A DNA stretch of 64,000 bases from Tanytarsus gracilentus (taxonomy: Eukaryota > Arthropoda > Insecta > Diptera > Chironomidae), in contig JAXRKN010000037.1 in NCBI GenBank assembly GCA_038502055.1, forward strand, positions 5,984,501 to 6,048,500, in the 5' to 3' direction. The translations under genes were made by a program, and so were the position numbers. Below the pieces are notes generated by a model. That model searched no databases and was not told the DNA's origin. It saw only the letters and a list, made by a program, of their open reading frames with translations. This document shows, piece by piece, positions 33,810-47,400 of this stretch (positions are counted from its first letter, which is position 1; the number at the start of each line of letters is the position of its first letter).

Positions 33810-35487
33810 ATGGTGAGCCAGATCTCAACAACAATTGTTATATAAAAAATAATTTAATTGTTAATAATCATAGTTCATGCTGAAATTTTCTATGTATGGA
33901 TTAAATTTTCAATGAAACTCAAATTTTTAAAATCAACACAAATTTCAGTAGTATAAATTTCCACGCAGTCGCCAAAACGTATCCCAAAAACTCGAAAAGA
34001 AAAACGCGGAAAACTCTTGGTCCATTGGTTCTAGTACTACAAAGGAGATGCATTTATCATCTCCAACTTTTCTCTCTCGCATGATATTTATTCATTTTCA
34101 CCTTACACATTCATTTGGAACGTTGCTGTCAAATAGTTCAGACACACAAGCTCGGTGCCAATTCGGAGAAAAGTGTTTGAGTTTGCATAATTAATGGCTC
34201 GCTAGACGTCTAAAAAGTTCTAAAATAAACGTGAAAGTACTCGAGATGTTTATAAAAGGCAAAGTGCAATTGTGAAAAGTGCATTTTTGAGTGATTTCCC
34301 TCCGAAAAAAAAAGGAGACAAGACGCTTTCGTTCGATAATGATTTTTCCAATATGAATAGCAAAAATGCCAATTAATCGAACTCTGACTGCAATCTTCAT
34401 TATCATTTGACATAGTTCTGAATATGCGAAACTTTAATCTCGTGTCTCTGTCGCTTTCTTTCTATTCGACTATTCCATTCCGTCCTCCACCACTCTGTCG
34501 GAAATCATTTGAGGATTTTTTTTGTGATTGAATGAATGCGGAATTTTCTTCTTCCTCATTCCATTCTCCGTTTCCGATATATACATACATATGTGCGAGC
34601 TTTTATAGTGAGTGAAATGATAAAAAGCTAATGTGTTACAAATATGCTGCTTGCTGCAGATACGAGACATTCATAAAAAATTAAATGTTATGTTCTCCTC
34701 TCCACTTCGAAATATACATTTTATATTATCAAATATGAATATTTCAAAAAGTGTTCAGTGAGGGAACAAACCGATACATATGCGGAGTGAGTGTTGTGCT
34801 ATGTGGAATATTTGCCATGCATATATGTGAAAAGTGTGCCAGATATGATTAAATTCGTGTATGTTTCTCCTCTCTGTCTTTAAATCACACACCACAACAA
34901 TAATTATTAGGCGTAAAAGAGGAGGCTGTAGAAAATCATTGGGGAGTTCTTTTGTGAATATTGTGACCAAGTGGGTGGAAACCTTTTAAATTTTCAAGAA
35001 TGATTTTCTAATCTTTTAAGAGTTAACAACAAAATTTAAATTTCACCTCGCTTGGGTTTATAATAGTGCAATATGTATGAGAGATCGCCCTCCGACATTA
35101 TTATTCACCAGCATCATCATCAGCGGCACAAAAAGAGGAATAAAATTGCGAGCTAAGAGCGGAAATAATTACAAGAAAGCTCACTCCCTCTTTTGACTGC
35201 TGCTGATGTTGATGATGCCGCCATATAATTTCCAATGATTATCTTCCTGTTCTTCTTGTTCAAGTGTTCTTTACATATAATATTTACTACCATACATACA
35301 CAGAGTGACTGTAAGTGACTAAAATTGCGAATTTGTTGTTGTGTGGGAAGAAACAGCAGCAGCAGCGGAAAGAACTTGGCAAAAAAAATAATTTACATAA
35401 TTCCGAAATCAGCAGAGATAAATAAAGCTGATAAGAGCGAGAGAAGAGAACGGAAATAAGCAATAATAAAAGCAGAATATTAAAAAT
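33810..35487. other. Upstream region of the Dscam2 gene
   Basis: AT-rich, with short repeated ATG-containing frames on both strands but no conserved product. It should contain the Dscam2 promoter and a long 5'UTR, possibly with upstream ORFs; an initiator-like TTCAGAC lies near 34137-34143. No RNA gene or repeat unit recognised. Confidence 0.4.
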
Positions 35488-38400
35488 ATGAAATATTTCT
35501 ATCACGAAAGGATCATTGTAATTAATAAATGTTTCGCCTTGGTTGTATTGCAAACAATTTGGTTCTTATTCGGTGAGTACGCACACCTCATTGCCTTCGT
35601 TTCATTTTCTCTCGCCTTGCGAAAGTATCATGCTGAAGCATGTAATTATCCCTTTATATTATTCTCTCTCGCATTCGCTTTTCCTTTTTTTCCCTCGCAA
35701 TCTCAAGTCCTCATGCTCATACTCTTCTCTGTATTCAAATTGCTTTTTTAAAAAGCGAAACACTCGCGAGCTTGTATGCGAGATGGTGTTAATATGAGAT
35801 GAAAAACGATGTTGGAGGAAAATTCTCAAAGAGTTATTCATCGCGAGAGTGACTCTTGATGCGGTAGTTGTGAAAAAATCGAAAAATATGTAATTAAAAA
35901 AATTTGCAAATCTTGAAAATAAAATTTTCCAACCCTTGATATGCTCAAAAAATATATTTTTCGCTTTTTGCAATTAACTTGAAAGCTCAACGATAATTTT
36001 TCCCGATCCTTCAAATTTTCATATTTTTATCTCTTCGAAACGCTTTTTGCCTCGAATGCGATCATAAAAAGCGGAAAATAATGAGATTATTCATGTAAAT
36101 TTGTGTGAAGCGATTTTCTTGAGGAAAATTTCCATCACAATCTATATTCATGATAACTTCATTGTGTTGATGAAATTCTGCGATAAATTTCGAAGTTGTT
36201 TACTTTTTACACATTTCCCTAAACCTCCATCACTAATTTCCCATGTGGATCGTTTTTGCTATGGAAGTTTACATCCCTTACACTCACATGCACACACAAA
36301 GTCACCCACATCAAAATGGGTGTGATGTGATGCATCATAAATTAAAAAGAGAGAAAATTTATTTATTTGAGAGCTTTCCGAAGGTGCTCATGACTCGAGT
36401 ACATATTGAGAAATATATCGAAGGAAGCACGTAATGATGGTGAAAATTGAACACCTTTAAGACACATCAATTTATTTGTGGAGAAATAAATCTATAAAGC
36501 AAAAAGTCACGATTACAAGCCAACGTGATCATTTCACAGAGTAAAAAAAATACTTTCACACTTCCTCGCGTTTCGTTGCACAATTACAACATGTCAAAAA
36601 AAATTTAACATCTATGTTGATGCCTCTGCTGTGAAATAAATACAAGGAGTTATGACGTGTTTGAAAATGAAAGCTATCATTTTATGACGCCGAGTGTAAC
36701 TCAGCTCACTGCTCAGCGAGTTAGAATTGAAGGCAACTCAAATAATATGTAAAAAAATAATTAAATTTTTATTAGTTAAAAAAAACGATTTGTTGCATCA
36801 AGTCCTTCAAGTCGTGTTTAACTTTTTACGTTCGCACAAAAATAACACATGTAACATTACCCTCCGGAAAAATGCTCTAATAACGCGACACAACGACGAT
36901 GGGGTGTCAGATATTGTTTCTATGCTCTCGCATTATTGTTGCTGCTGCGATGTCATTATTTTTATTATTCTCCAGTTTTCATCAACTTATGAATCTGTCG
37001 TTGCCATCTATATGATTCTCGTTATTTCTTTCTTACCCTAGTCGGGTCGTTGTTAAACCTTTTCGAGAGTTTTTCTTGTTCACATTTTACTTCCTTTTTC
37101 TCCTACCTTTACCTTCAAGCTGTTTCACTCTTTTCCCTCTTTTCTTCACGTTCATGCTCTCATCCAACCAAACAAATCGAATTCCAGCAGAAAAAATGAA
37201 GTGAAAGCGTGCCCAGTGGGGGAAAATGAATGTCATGTTATGGAGAAATATTTAAAGTTTTCGCTTTAACAGAGAGAACATTTTGAATGAGAGATTTATC
37301 GAGTTAAAAGGTAAACATCGTCATGCTCGAGTGACAATGAGTGTGCCTGCAGCAGTAAAATTTCATAATTTTTTTTCACAACGCGACACAATTTTTTTTA
37401 TGCCAAAAAAGCTTTTGCAATCGCTTTGAAAATTTCTCTTTCTGCTTCAAATAAACGCGAGTGTATTTTTTAATTATCCCACATTTAAAAACATATTTTT
37501 TAAAATTCAATGCGTAAATAACAAATTTAAATATTTGTTTAGTCCTGAGTCGCATGAATAATTTGATTTTAATTGCATGACGTAAAAAATCTTCATTTTA
37601 ATTACGTTGAAAAAATTCCGTGTGTCATTTCTCAGAAACTTTTAATCACCCCAAAGCAAAATATTTAAATATTGCGTGTCATGTTGATGGAAAACTTTAA
37701 GCACTTCAAATCCTCTCGAGAATTTAAAAAATTCATAAACATTTTCCCTGATGAGCTTTTAATACCATCCTTTTATGAAAATTATTTATGATAAATATAT
37801 ATTTTGTAATACTCTCATGCGTGCTGATGGCTTATTGAAAGCTCCATGACCCAACTTTTTTTGTTTCTATCTTCTAAACCCTCATCTCTTGAGTGGGAAA
37901 GGTCAAATAGTTTTTTTTCTAACTTTCGTCTCGACATGAATTCTCTCATAAGTCCACGTGTTCTAACATCACAAAAAAATCGACATGATATTTAATGACG
38001 AAAAAAATTATATTCTCACTGGGCGTTGATAGATTGCAATATTGAGGGTGGTAAAAGTTGAAAAAGGGTTGAAAATTTAGTCAGAGGAGAAAGTTTTCAT
38101 TTGTATGATTTTATGAGATTTGAGAGGCGAAAAAAAGGGATTTTGAGTTTATATTCAACGAGAAAAAAAAGGAGAGAGATAAAACTTTAATTTCGTAAAT
38201 GGCTTCGCCCGATGGCGAGTTCATAAATTTTCTCATTGACATGCTCATATAAATAATAGGCTTCACAAATGGCTACACCGAACATGACCGCGGACCAAGC
38301 TTCGTTATGGAGCCTCCATCAAAGCTCGAATTTTCAAATTCATCGGGCGGCTGGCTGGACTGCAGTGCATCGGGCAATCCACAACCTACAATTGATTGGT

Positions 38401-41400
38401 TATCGATTGACGGCACTTCAATTGGCGACGTGGGAGGAATTAGAAAAATTCTACGCAACGGAACGCTCGTTCTTCTGCCATTTCCGGCAGCTGCATACCG
38501 ACAGGATATTCACAATACCGTTTATCGCTGTGTAGCTTCTAATCGCGTTGGCAGAATTATTTCTCGAGATGTCCAAATACGAGCTGGTAAGCAATGTTAA
38601 TTAAAAACTTTTTTTCTTCATCATCGCTTTTTTTTATTTTCTCTCTTTGCTCACATGCTCCCTGACCGCCTCCCTCCTCGTACTTTTAAATTGATAAATA
38701 ATGAAAATTTCACTCGTCCTTTTTTATGTTTCTCGACTGCTGTGTGAGCGAGTTGTGAGTTTATATTCGGACAATAAATGAGGAAAAAAAATTTATATAT
38801 ATAAATTGCACAGGAAGTGGTGTATGCATAATTTCTCTTTCTGGTATCACAGCATCTCTCCCTCCAACGAACTCCACCACCACTAGCGCTCGATTCGCTT
38901 TTTTGTCATGTTTCGCTTCGAGCGATATATGAGCAAGCAAAAGGGAGATGAAACAGGAAGTTGAAATTGACTTCCTTGATTTTATGATCATTGTGCATGG
39001 TGCGCTGGATCTCATCGACACGTTGCTGGAATTTTGATAATTTGTTCGATAATTTTTTTATAGCTTTATTGCCAAACTTTTTTAAAACATTTTTGAGCTC
39101 CATAAATATTAATAAATTTAATTCCAAAAAAGCTCCATTAACCCCATAATGAGATTCAATTTTTATTCACTATACACGAGAAAATCTCATTTACGTGAAA
39201 GCATAATCCACAAAATTTATCAAGAGTTCAGCAAGTCCACGTCTTGATGATAATAATTTTGTCACCTTGCGACGTGGCTCGAAATTATGTCACGTTGGAT
39301 GAGAAATCATTCATTTTAAGGTAGAAAATATTTTTATTCAGTTAGGTCTACTCCGAAAATTCATTGTGTTTTCACACCATAAACTTTTGTGATCCTTCCA
39401 AAAGGACATTTTTCACTATAAAATATTTTCGAGATCCAGGGTTGAAAGCTTAATGCTTAAATTTTGAATATTGTCGGTTGTCAATGAGAAGAAATGACAT
39501 TTGAATAAATTAAAGCTGATTGCCAAAAAAAAAGTTATGACATAACCAAAAATCGACTCATCAAAGAGTTTTTTTAAACATTCCATCCCCGGACGTATTC
39601 AAATTTATTCCAAAAGCTCTCCAAAAAAAATAAAAATAAAACAAAGCCGAAAATATATTCACAAACGACATATCTCGCAAAAATTTCCATTTGCTGCTTT
39701 TTATTGCAAATGCCCTATGAAAATGAAAATGCAAAGGGACACACAATTTTTATCGCATGTTGGAGAAAGAATGAGCCAGCAAGTGAGTGGGAGAGTAGCA
39801 AAAAGCAACGACGATGACGGGAAAGGAAAGACAGTGGAGCATTATCTTTTATTTTGTCAGTTTTTATGTGTTTTTCGCCATTGTTCACAAAATGATGACG
39901 ATGAGTGAGTGTATGACAAATGCACACAAAAATATCATATTTTTCTCTCATCTTTTCCAGTTGTCGCTCAATCATACAAGATAGATGTCGAAATATTAGC
40001 AGCACCGAGAGGTACATTAAACTTATTATAACTCGTCTTTTGAAAATTAAAATAATTTACGGCTAAAAATTCCTTAAACATCAGGTTGCACCGCAATACT
40101 AAGATGTGTCATACCGACTTTCGTGAAGGAACACGTTCGTGTAGTTTCATGGGTTCAAGAGCCTGCATTTTTCATCTATCCCTCACTTCAAGGAGGTAGT
40201 ACATCAATATCACATTTTATCCTGTCACTTACAAATTGATTCTCGTTCCATTTTACTCTCTTACACCTCATCTAACATATATATAGATGGAAAATATCAT
40301 TTGCTACCGAATGGAGATCTTCTCGTACATAATTTAGAATATAATGATAGATTCGCTTCATATCGATGTCGTACAATGCACAAGCTGACACGATTCGTGG
40401 TGATTAGTAATCCTTCAAAGATTTTTATAAATGGTAAATTCAATTTTCTTCATTCGGCGCGTGGACGGATTTCAGCTTGAAAATAATATTTCAGAAGTTC
40501 TTTGCGAGAGGAAAAAAAACTGATTTGATTTTAATTCACTCTTGAGCTCATCAAAAAATCCTCCACGTACACCGAATGCCACTTAATCTAATTACATTTT
40601 ATGATCAAACGTTTTTCCTCTCACTAACGTCGTCGTCTTAGAGCATAGAGGTATCGTGTCACCTAGCATAATTGAATATACATCAGCAGTGACTGTATCA
40701 CAAGACGAGGGTGCTGTTCTGATGTGTGTCGCTCAAGGCTGCCCATCGGTCGAATATCGGTATGCTCTCTGCTGACATTGCAGTCTCTCGAGTCATGTAT
40801 TGATTTTTTTTTCTAATCTAGATGGTACTCGCATTTGGGAAGTGAACCATTGCCACTCCTACCTGGGCCGAAAGTGAGATTAATGGGTCCAATATTGGCA
40901 ATCGAGGCAGTGACTATTGAGGATGGCGGTAACTACAAGTGCATTGCATCGAATAGTGGCGGTGAGGCGAGCACTGAGCTAAAACTCATTGTCACAACAT
41001 CAATTCAAGTTGAAATTTCGCCAAATGTGCACACTGTCAATATGGGACAACCGACTGAATTTACGTGCATAGTAACTGGAAATGGAATGCCAATTCAGCC
41101 GCATCAGATTTCATGGTTCAAAGATGGCCGGCAATTGACGACACTCGGTAGAAGCGAAAATATTTTACGTATCTCTTCGGTGGGCAGAGATGAAAAGGGA
41201 ATGTACCAGTGCATTGTTAGACGAAAAGAGGGTGACACTTTTCAGGCTTCGGCTGAATTGCTGTTGGGAGGTAAAGAAGAAGAAGAAAATATTCTTTGTT
41301 CCTTCCTTTCAATTACATTTCTTTTCAATTCATTCTAAAGATGCACCACCGGTCATTTTATACAGCTTCATTGAGCAAACTCTTCAACCAGGACCTGCCG

Positions 41401-44400
41401 TATCTCTCAAGTGCTCTGCTACTGGCAATCCAACGCCGGAAGTAAAATAAACTTTCTTCATTTCCTTTCTAAAAATAACATTTAATAATCTTCATGTGCA
41501 TGCACATCATATAGGTTTCATGGCGACTTGATGGCTTTGATATTCCATCAAATGGAAGATTTATGATTGGCCAATATGTCACTGCACATGGTGACGTGAT
41601 ATCGCATGTTAACATTACTCACGTGATGGTGGAAGATGGAGGCGAATATGTCTGCATAATTGAAAATCGTGCGGGAAAAATTGTGCATCAAGCGAGGCTT
41701 AACGTGTACGGTCTGCCGTACATTCGATTAATACCGAAAGTGTAAGCGAGAAAATTGTAACCTTAACAGTTGACACATTAAACTTATGCAAATAAATTTT
41801 TTCTCCTGAATCCAGGATAATTTCTGAAGGCAAGCACATGATGATAAAATGTCCAGTTGCCGGCTATCCAATTGAAGAGATTCATTGGGAGAAGGCTGGA
41901 AGAGAATTACCCGAAGACATTCGACAAAAAGTTGAGGCCGATGGGACATTGTCAATTTTTCCAGTGCAAAAGCTCGAGGATAGCGGAGTGTACACGTGGT
42001 AAAATAATAATTTAATTTAATTAATTAACTTAAAAATATTAAAATCAATATCTCACTAGCTGGGCAAAAAACAAGCAAGGACTCAGCGCTAGAAGGAGTG
42101 GCGAAGTAAAGGTTATAGGTAAGATGAGTGAAAATTAATCGTGTCCACAGGAAATCACTTGGGAAATGCTCCTCATTTGAAAAAGTAACCAATAAAACCT
42201 TGAAAAATCTTTCAGTACCGCCAAAATTAAATCCATTTCACTCTCCCATGTTGTCATTATCAATGGGCGATCGAGCGTCCATACCGTGCTCGGTTCTAAA
42301 GGGTGATCTTCCAATTAGCATTAAATGGCTAAAAAATAGTGTTCCAATCGAAGGTCCAGGCATTGCGATCACGCAAGTCGATAACTATAATTCGATTCTT
42401 GTCATTGATCAATTAACGGCAATTCACTCGGCGAACTATACATGCGTCGTTAGTAACCCTGCCGCATCGATGGAAACCACACAGACGCTCCTCGTGAATG
42501 GTAAATGACACACATGGACTTAATTTGACTCTTTCATTATACACTTGCGGTCACACAACAAGGGAGCACAAAATTCGGCGATGAAAATATTTCTTCTTCT
42601 TCTTAACCTAACACTGATTTCTATATTTTTTCGTTCTTTCTTTTTCGGTTGAAAATTTTCCTTTAAATCACTAAATAACTCTCTGAAAAAAATTAAATCT
42701 GAAACACAAAAAAAATTACGTTTGAAAAGTTCCGCCCGTGATTGATGCATTCAATTTTAAAACTGATTTGGCTCAGAATATGCGAACACGAACGGTTTGT
42801 GGAGTGTCACAAGGCGACTTACCACTGCGATTGACTTGGCTAAAGGATGGCGAAATTATTTTGCCATCTTCGGTCGTTAATATTTCCAATCTCGATCAAT
42901 ATACGTCAATTCTAAGCATTACCTCCCTCTCACAAATTCACTCGGGCAATTACACTTGCGTTGCGTCCAATCAAGCGGATGAAGTAAAGTTCACGGCGAT
43001 GTTACAGGTGAAAGGTAATGTAGTCAAAAAGCCAACAATGAAAAAAAATCGCACTTCCAAAAAATATCCACCTATATATATGCTAAGTTTGTCGATATAT
43101 ATTTCATTATTTCTTGCTACCTCAATAATATAAATATATTTATTAAGTTTTTTGCGAATCTCTATAGTAATATTCATTTTATTTTCTATATATAATATAA
43201 ATTGCTAATTAAGTGTTATGTATATAAACCGCCCTCCATCCATAACTCTCCAATCCCGCTTATAAATGTAGAAATAATAATATCGCAGTGGGTTTGCGGC
43301 TGATTGTCGATATATAAAAGTACATACATATATATACCGTAACTATAAATATGCCATTAGATCCTTTTTTGCAAGGTAAATACCGTATTAATTAGCTTTT
43401 GTATATTGACTCACCTATTCACTGTGACAAGGTGCCGATTATTGAGATTGAATGATTTTTTGGGTAAAATATGGAGCAAACATGAGAAATTAAATTATTT
43501 CATAGCTTTTAAAGCTTTGCCAAAAATATTTTTATCAAGTTATGCTGGAACAAAATAAATTTTAATTGATTTTTTCAGTAAATTTTTAATTCATATAAAA
43601 AAATTCATTTAAATCTTTAAAATTCCACATCAAATATTTCTAAACCTTTTCTATCTCAATTTTCTACCCTCTCACAGTCACATGTATCTTAATTAATCCA
43701 TATTATTTTTAATGATCAAAATGAATAGAGTTAATCGTTAAAGGAAGTCGTAAAAGCTGCATATAGAGCAACTCATGAATAGCTAGGAAAAAAGGCTTCG
43801 AGATTTTCTTCTTCGAGTCAAAAATAAGGAGAGAAAAGTCTCAAGAAAAAAAAATACATTTAATGATTTCGCAATCATTCGCTTTCCCCTTTATATATAA
43901 TTCTTCAAGTCATTTTTATAATCTGCATTTTGCCAAGAACTTAAAGTTTTCCATTTACACCAAAAGCTTTTGTCTTTTATTCTTTTCTCTCAATATCCTT
44001 TCCATTAACACACAATAGCCACTAAACACATATAAAGCTAAGTGCTAAAGTAGAAAACTTACAACAACAACAACAAAATGTTCTCATGCATTCATAAACA
44101 CACAACGACACTCTCTCGACACACTGAAAAAGCTTTTGATATAAAATTGTGACTTTTGCTTTCCAAAATTATTGTAATAATCATATATATAAATTCCAAT
44201 ATTATGCTCCCTAGCAAGACCCGCAAGATAATTACCATGCGATGGCAATGTTCGTGTAATTTCCAATATAATAGAGAGAGAAAAAGAAAATTAGTTAATT
44301 GCTTAATTAGAAGAGCCTGAAGGTGCAAAATAATGAGACTAATTTCCATATGTAAAAGTTTTTCATGCTTACAAGCTTTTCTCTACCATGGAAGCTTTTT

Positions 44401-47400
44401 AAAATTAAAATCTCTAAAATTGGAAGACACGACATTGTCATTTAATAAAGAAGTTCGCTTAGCTTGAACCTTTAAACCGCTTGGCTTCACTTCTTTATTT
44501 TCCTCTCCCCTCAAAAAAAAGAAATTAATACAAAAACACAATGCCGCACTCGCTTGACGTTGCTTAATTGAATTAATGGTTTTTTAATTCACTTATCTAC
44601 TGAAAAAATACAAAAATTAGTTCCACCAAAATGGAGGGTAGAGCCAATGGATATAAGTGTCGAGCGAAATAAGCAAATTATGCTGCATTGCCAGGCTGAC
44701 GGTGTCCCGACGCCGATGGTGGTGTGGAAAAAGTCGATAGGTAGCTTATACACATTAAAAAGGATTTAACATAAGATTCTTATGAGAATAAATTCCATGA
44801 CTTAAGGCTCCAAGTCGAGTGAGTACGAAGAGGTGCAGGAGAAACTTTATACGAAGCTCTTTCCAAATGGATCTCTGCTACTGCAACATGTGAAAGAGGA
44901 TCGTGAAGGTTATTACATGTGTCAGGCGAATAATGGAATTGGAAATGGTCTCGGAAAGGTTCTTCAATTAAAAGTCAACTGTACGTTTTTTCCTTCATAT
45001 AAATATAAATATGTTAATATTTTAACGAAATTATCCATCCACAGCACCACCGTACTTCGTTGCGCCATCAAAAGTAATTAATGTAAGTTCATGCTCTAAG
45101 TTAGTTACATATCACCTTAAAAAAATATGTCCACACTAAATCAGGTCAAAAAGGGCGACACAGCTGTGCTTCAGTGTGAAGTCAATGGTGATAAGCCAAT
45201 TAATGTCGTTTGGCTGCTGAGGGGAAAATATGAGCTGAGTCCGTCATCCAATTATCGCGTGTCAATTAAGCAGGACACGACGCCGGAAGGAATTTTAGCG
45301 GAACTTCAAATTTCAAATGTTGAGAGTTCAGATAACGGTCAGTATTTTTGTCAGGCAAGCAATTTATATGGAAGAGATCAGCAGCTTGTTCAGTTATTGG
45401 TTCAAGAGCCTCCACAACCGCCATCGACACTCGAGACAATTGTCGTATCGAGTCGAGCGGTGAATCTAAAATGGCAGCCGAGAGATATCGATGCAACGGA
45501 AATAACGAGATATATTGTCGAATACTGTTGCGATAATGATCAGCAGTGGAAATATTTAGAAATCGCTGATCCACCTCAATACAGTGCAATGATAGAAAAT
45601 TTGAAGCCAGCAACGCGATATGTGTTTCGAGTCATTGCCGAAGGTCCAACTGGCAGAAGTATGCCAAGTCAGGAACTAACTGTCAAAACTGAACCGATGC
45701 GACCGAATGCGCCGCCAATAAATTTATCGGCACGTCCGCTCTCCTCAGCTGAAATTGTAGTAAATTGGTCGCCACCACTGCACGAATTTCGCAATGGAGA
45801 TATTTTAGGTTATAACATAGGCTATCGAATTGCGTCCCATCAAACGATGAGCTACAATTTCACAGCTGTATCGGGTGATGGCGAGGAAGGCAGTGGTGAA
45901 GCAATTCTTACAGGACTATTGAAATACACACGCTATGCGATTGTTGTCCAAGCATTCAATCAAGTCGGCACCGGTCCACTTTCGGAGCCGGTAACCACAC
46001 AAACAATGGAGGACGGTGAGTTTATTGGCGCATGTAAAATATCAAATTTTTAACGATCTTATTAATTAGTTCCGTCCATGGCACCCGAGGATATTCGATG
46101 TTCACCATTAACCTCGACCAGCTTGCAAGTCTCATGGCAACCACCTCCCGAAATTCATCAGAATGGAATTGTTCAAGGCTATAAAATAAATTACGAGCCT
46201 TTTAATGATCTTTCGGGTAATATTTTATCTTCAACATTTTAATTAGTCTGATTTATGACCGTTGTCAAAAAAATTTCTCTTTCTTTGATCAAATTCTAAA
46301 TTTAGTTATGGACAATGAGGAGATTGAGACAAAGAAAACGACGGCTTTAACAACGGTCATTACGTCTCTCCGTAAATCGACGAATTACAGCATTCAAATA
46401 TCCGCTTACACTCGAATGGGCGATGGAGTGTTGAGCATGCCAAAATTCTGCATCACTGAGGAGGATGGTGAGATTTTTATTTTTTTAAATTGTTCCATTT
46501 ATAACTTTAAAATTTAGTTCCTGAAGCACCACGTGACATTAAAGTTGTGGTTAGTTCATCAACTTCACTCTTTGTATCATGGTTACCTCCAATATCTGGC
46601 AATGGCATTATAATTAAATACAATCTCTATAAGCGACAAGTCAATGGGAGGGAGGAACTTGACCATGGAAAGCACACTTTTCCCACCCAACAAACTTATT
46701 ACGAAGCTGGCGGTTTAATCCAAAACATGGAGTATCAATTTTGGGTTAGTGCTTCGACTCGAGTCGGTGAGGGTAAAAGTAGCAAAGTCGTATCACTTTC
46801 AACCTCAAGTCGAGTCTCTGCAAAAATTATTTCCTTCGGAATGACAGTTATCCGCCCTTGGAAATCAACCGTTCAGTTTCAGTGTATTTCCGTTGGGCAG
46901 CCTCGTCGTGATTGGTTTAAGAATGACATTTCAATGAACACTTTCTTCAATGGACAAATTCTCGATAGTGGTGAACTTTCACTTTACAACATTCAATCTT
47001 CAGATTCTGGAAACTACACGTAAGTTTTTAATTGAAAGTGATGAGAAAAGCTTTTTTTATTGGTTGGAAGGAAAAGTTTCTATTGTGTGGCTACGTATAA
47101 AAATTTTATTGATTCGAGGGCAATGAAGAAAAATATTTTTATCTAACAAGATATTTTTTGAAGTTTAACCAATAAAATATTAAATTTCATATACCTCAAA
47201 TTGACTAATATTTTTCCTTATTTCTCATCTCAGATGTCAAGTCGACAATGGAATTGGAAGCGATCGAATCATATACAATTTAATCGTTCAATTGCCACCA
47301 CTTCAACCCATGCTTTACGTAACAAGCGCAACATCTACGTCAATTTTGATGCATTGGAAGAATACTGGAAATGGAAATGCGCCAATTACTTCGTACACAC

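Noticed and set aside
34191..34970. Minus-strand open frames upstream of Dscam2
   Set aside because: They are short and overlapping in different frames, with no conserved motif or splice support. They fall in a probable 5'UTR/promoter area.
38587..39960. Dscam1-like exon arrays
   Set aside because: All introns near Ig2-Ig3 were checked and none contains repeated Ig exons, so the gene is Dscam2-like and not Dscam1.
43015..44620. A possible third Ig7 exon after exon B of Dscam2
   Set aside because: No Ig-type cysteine spacing with a phase-1 frame and flanking splice sites could be found.
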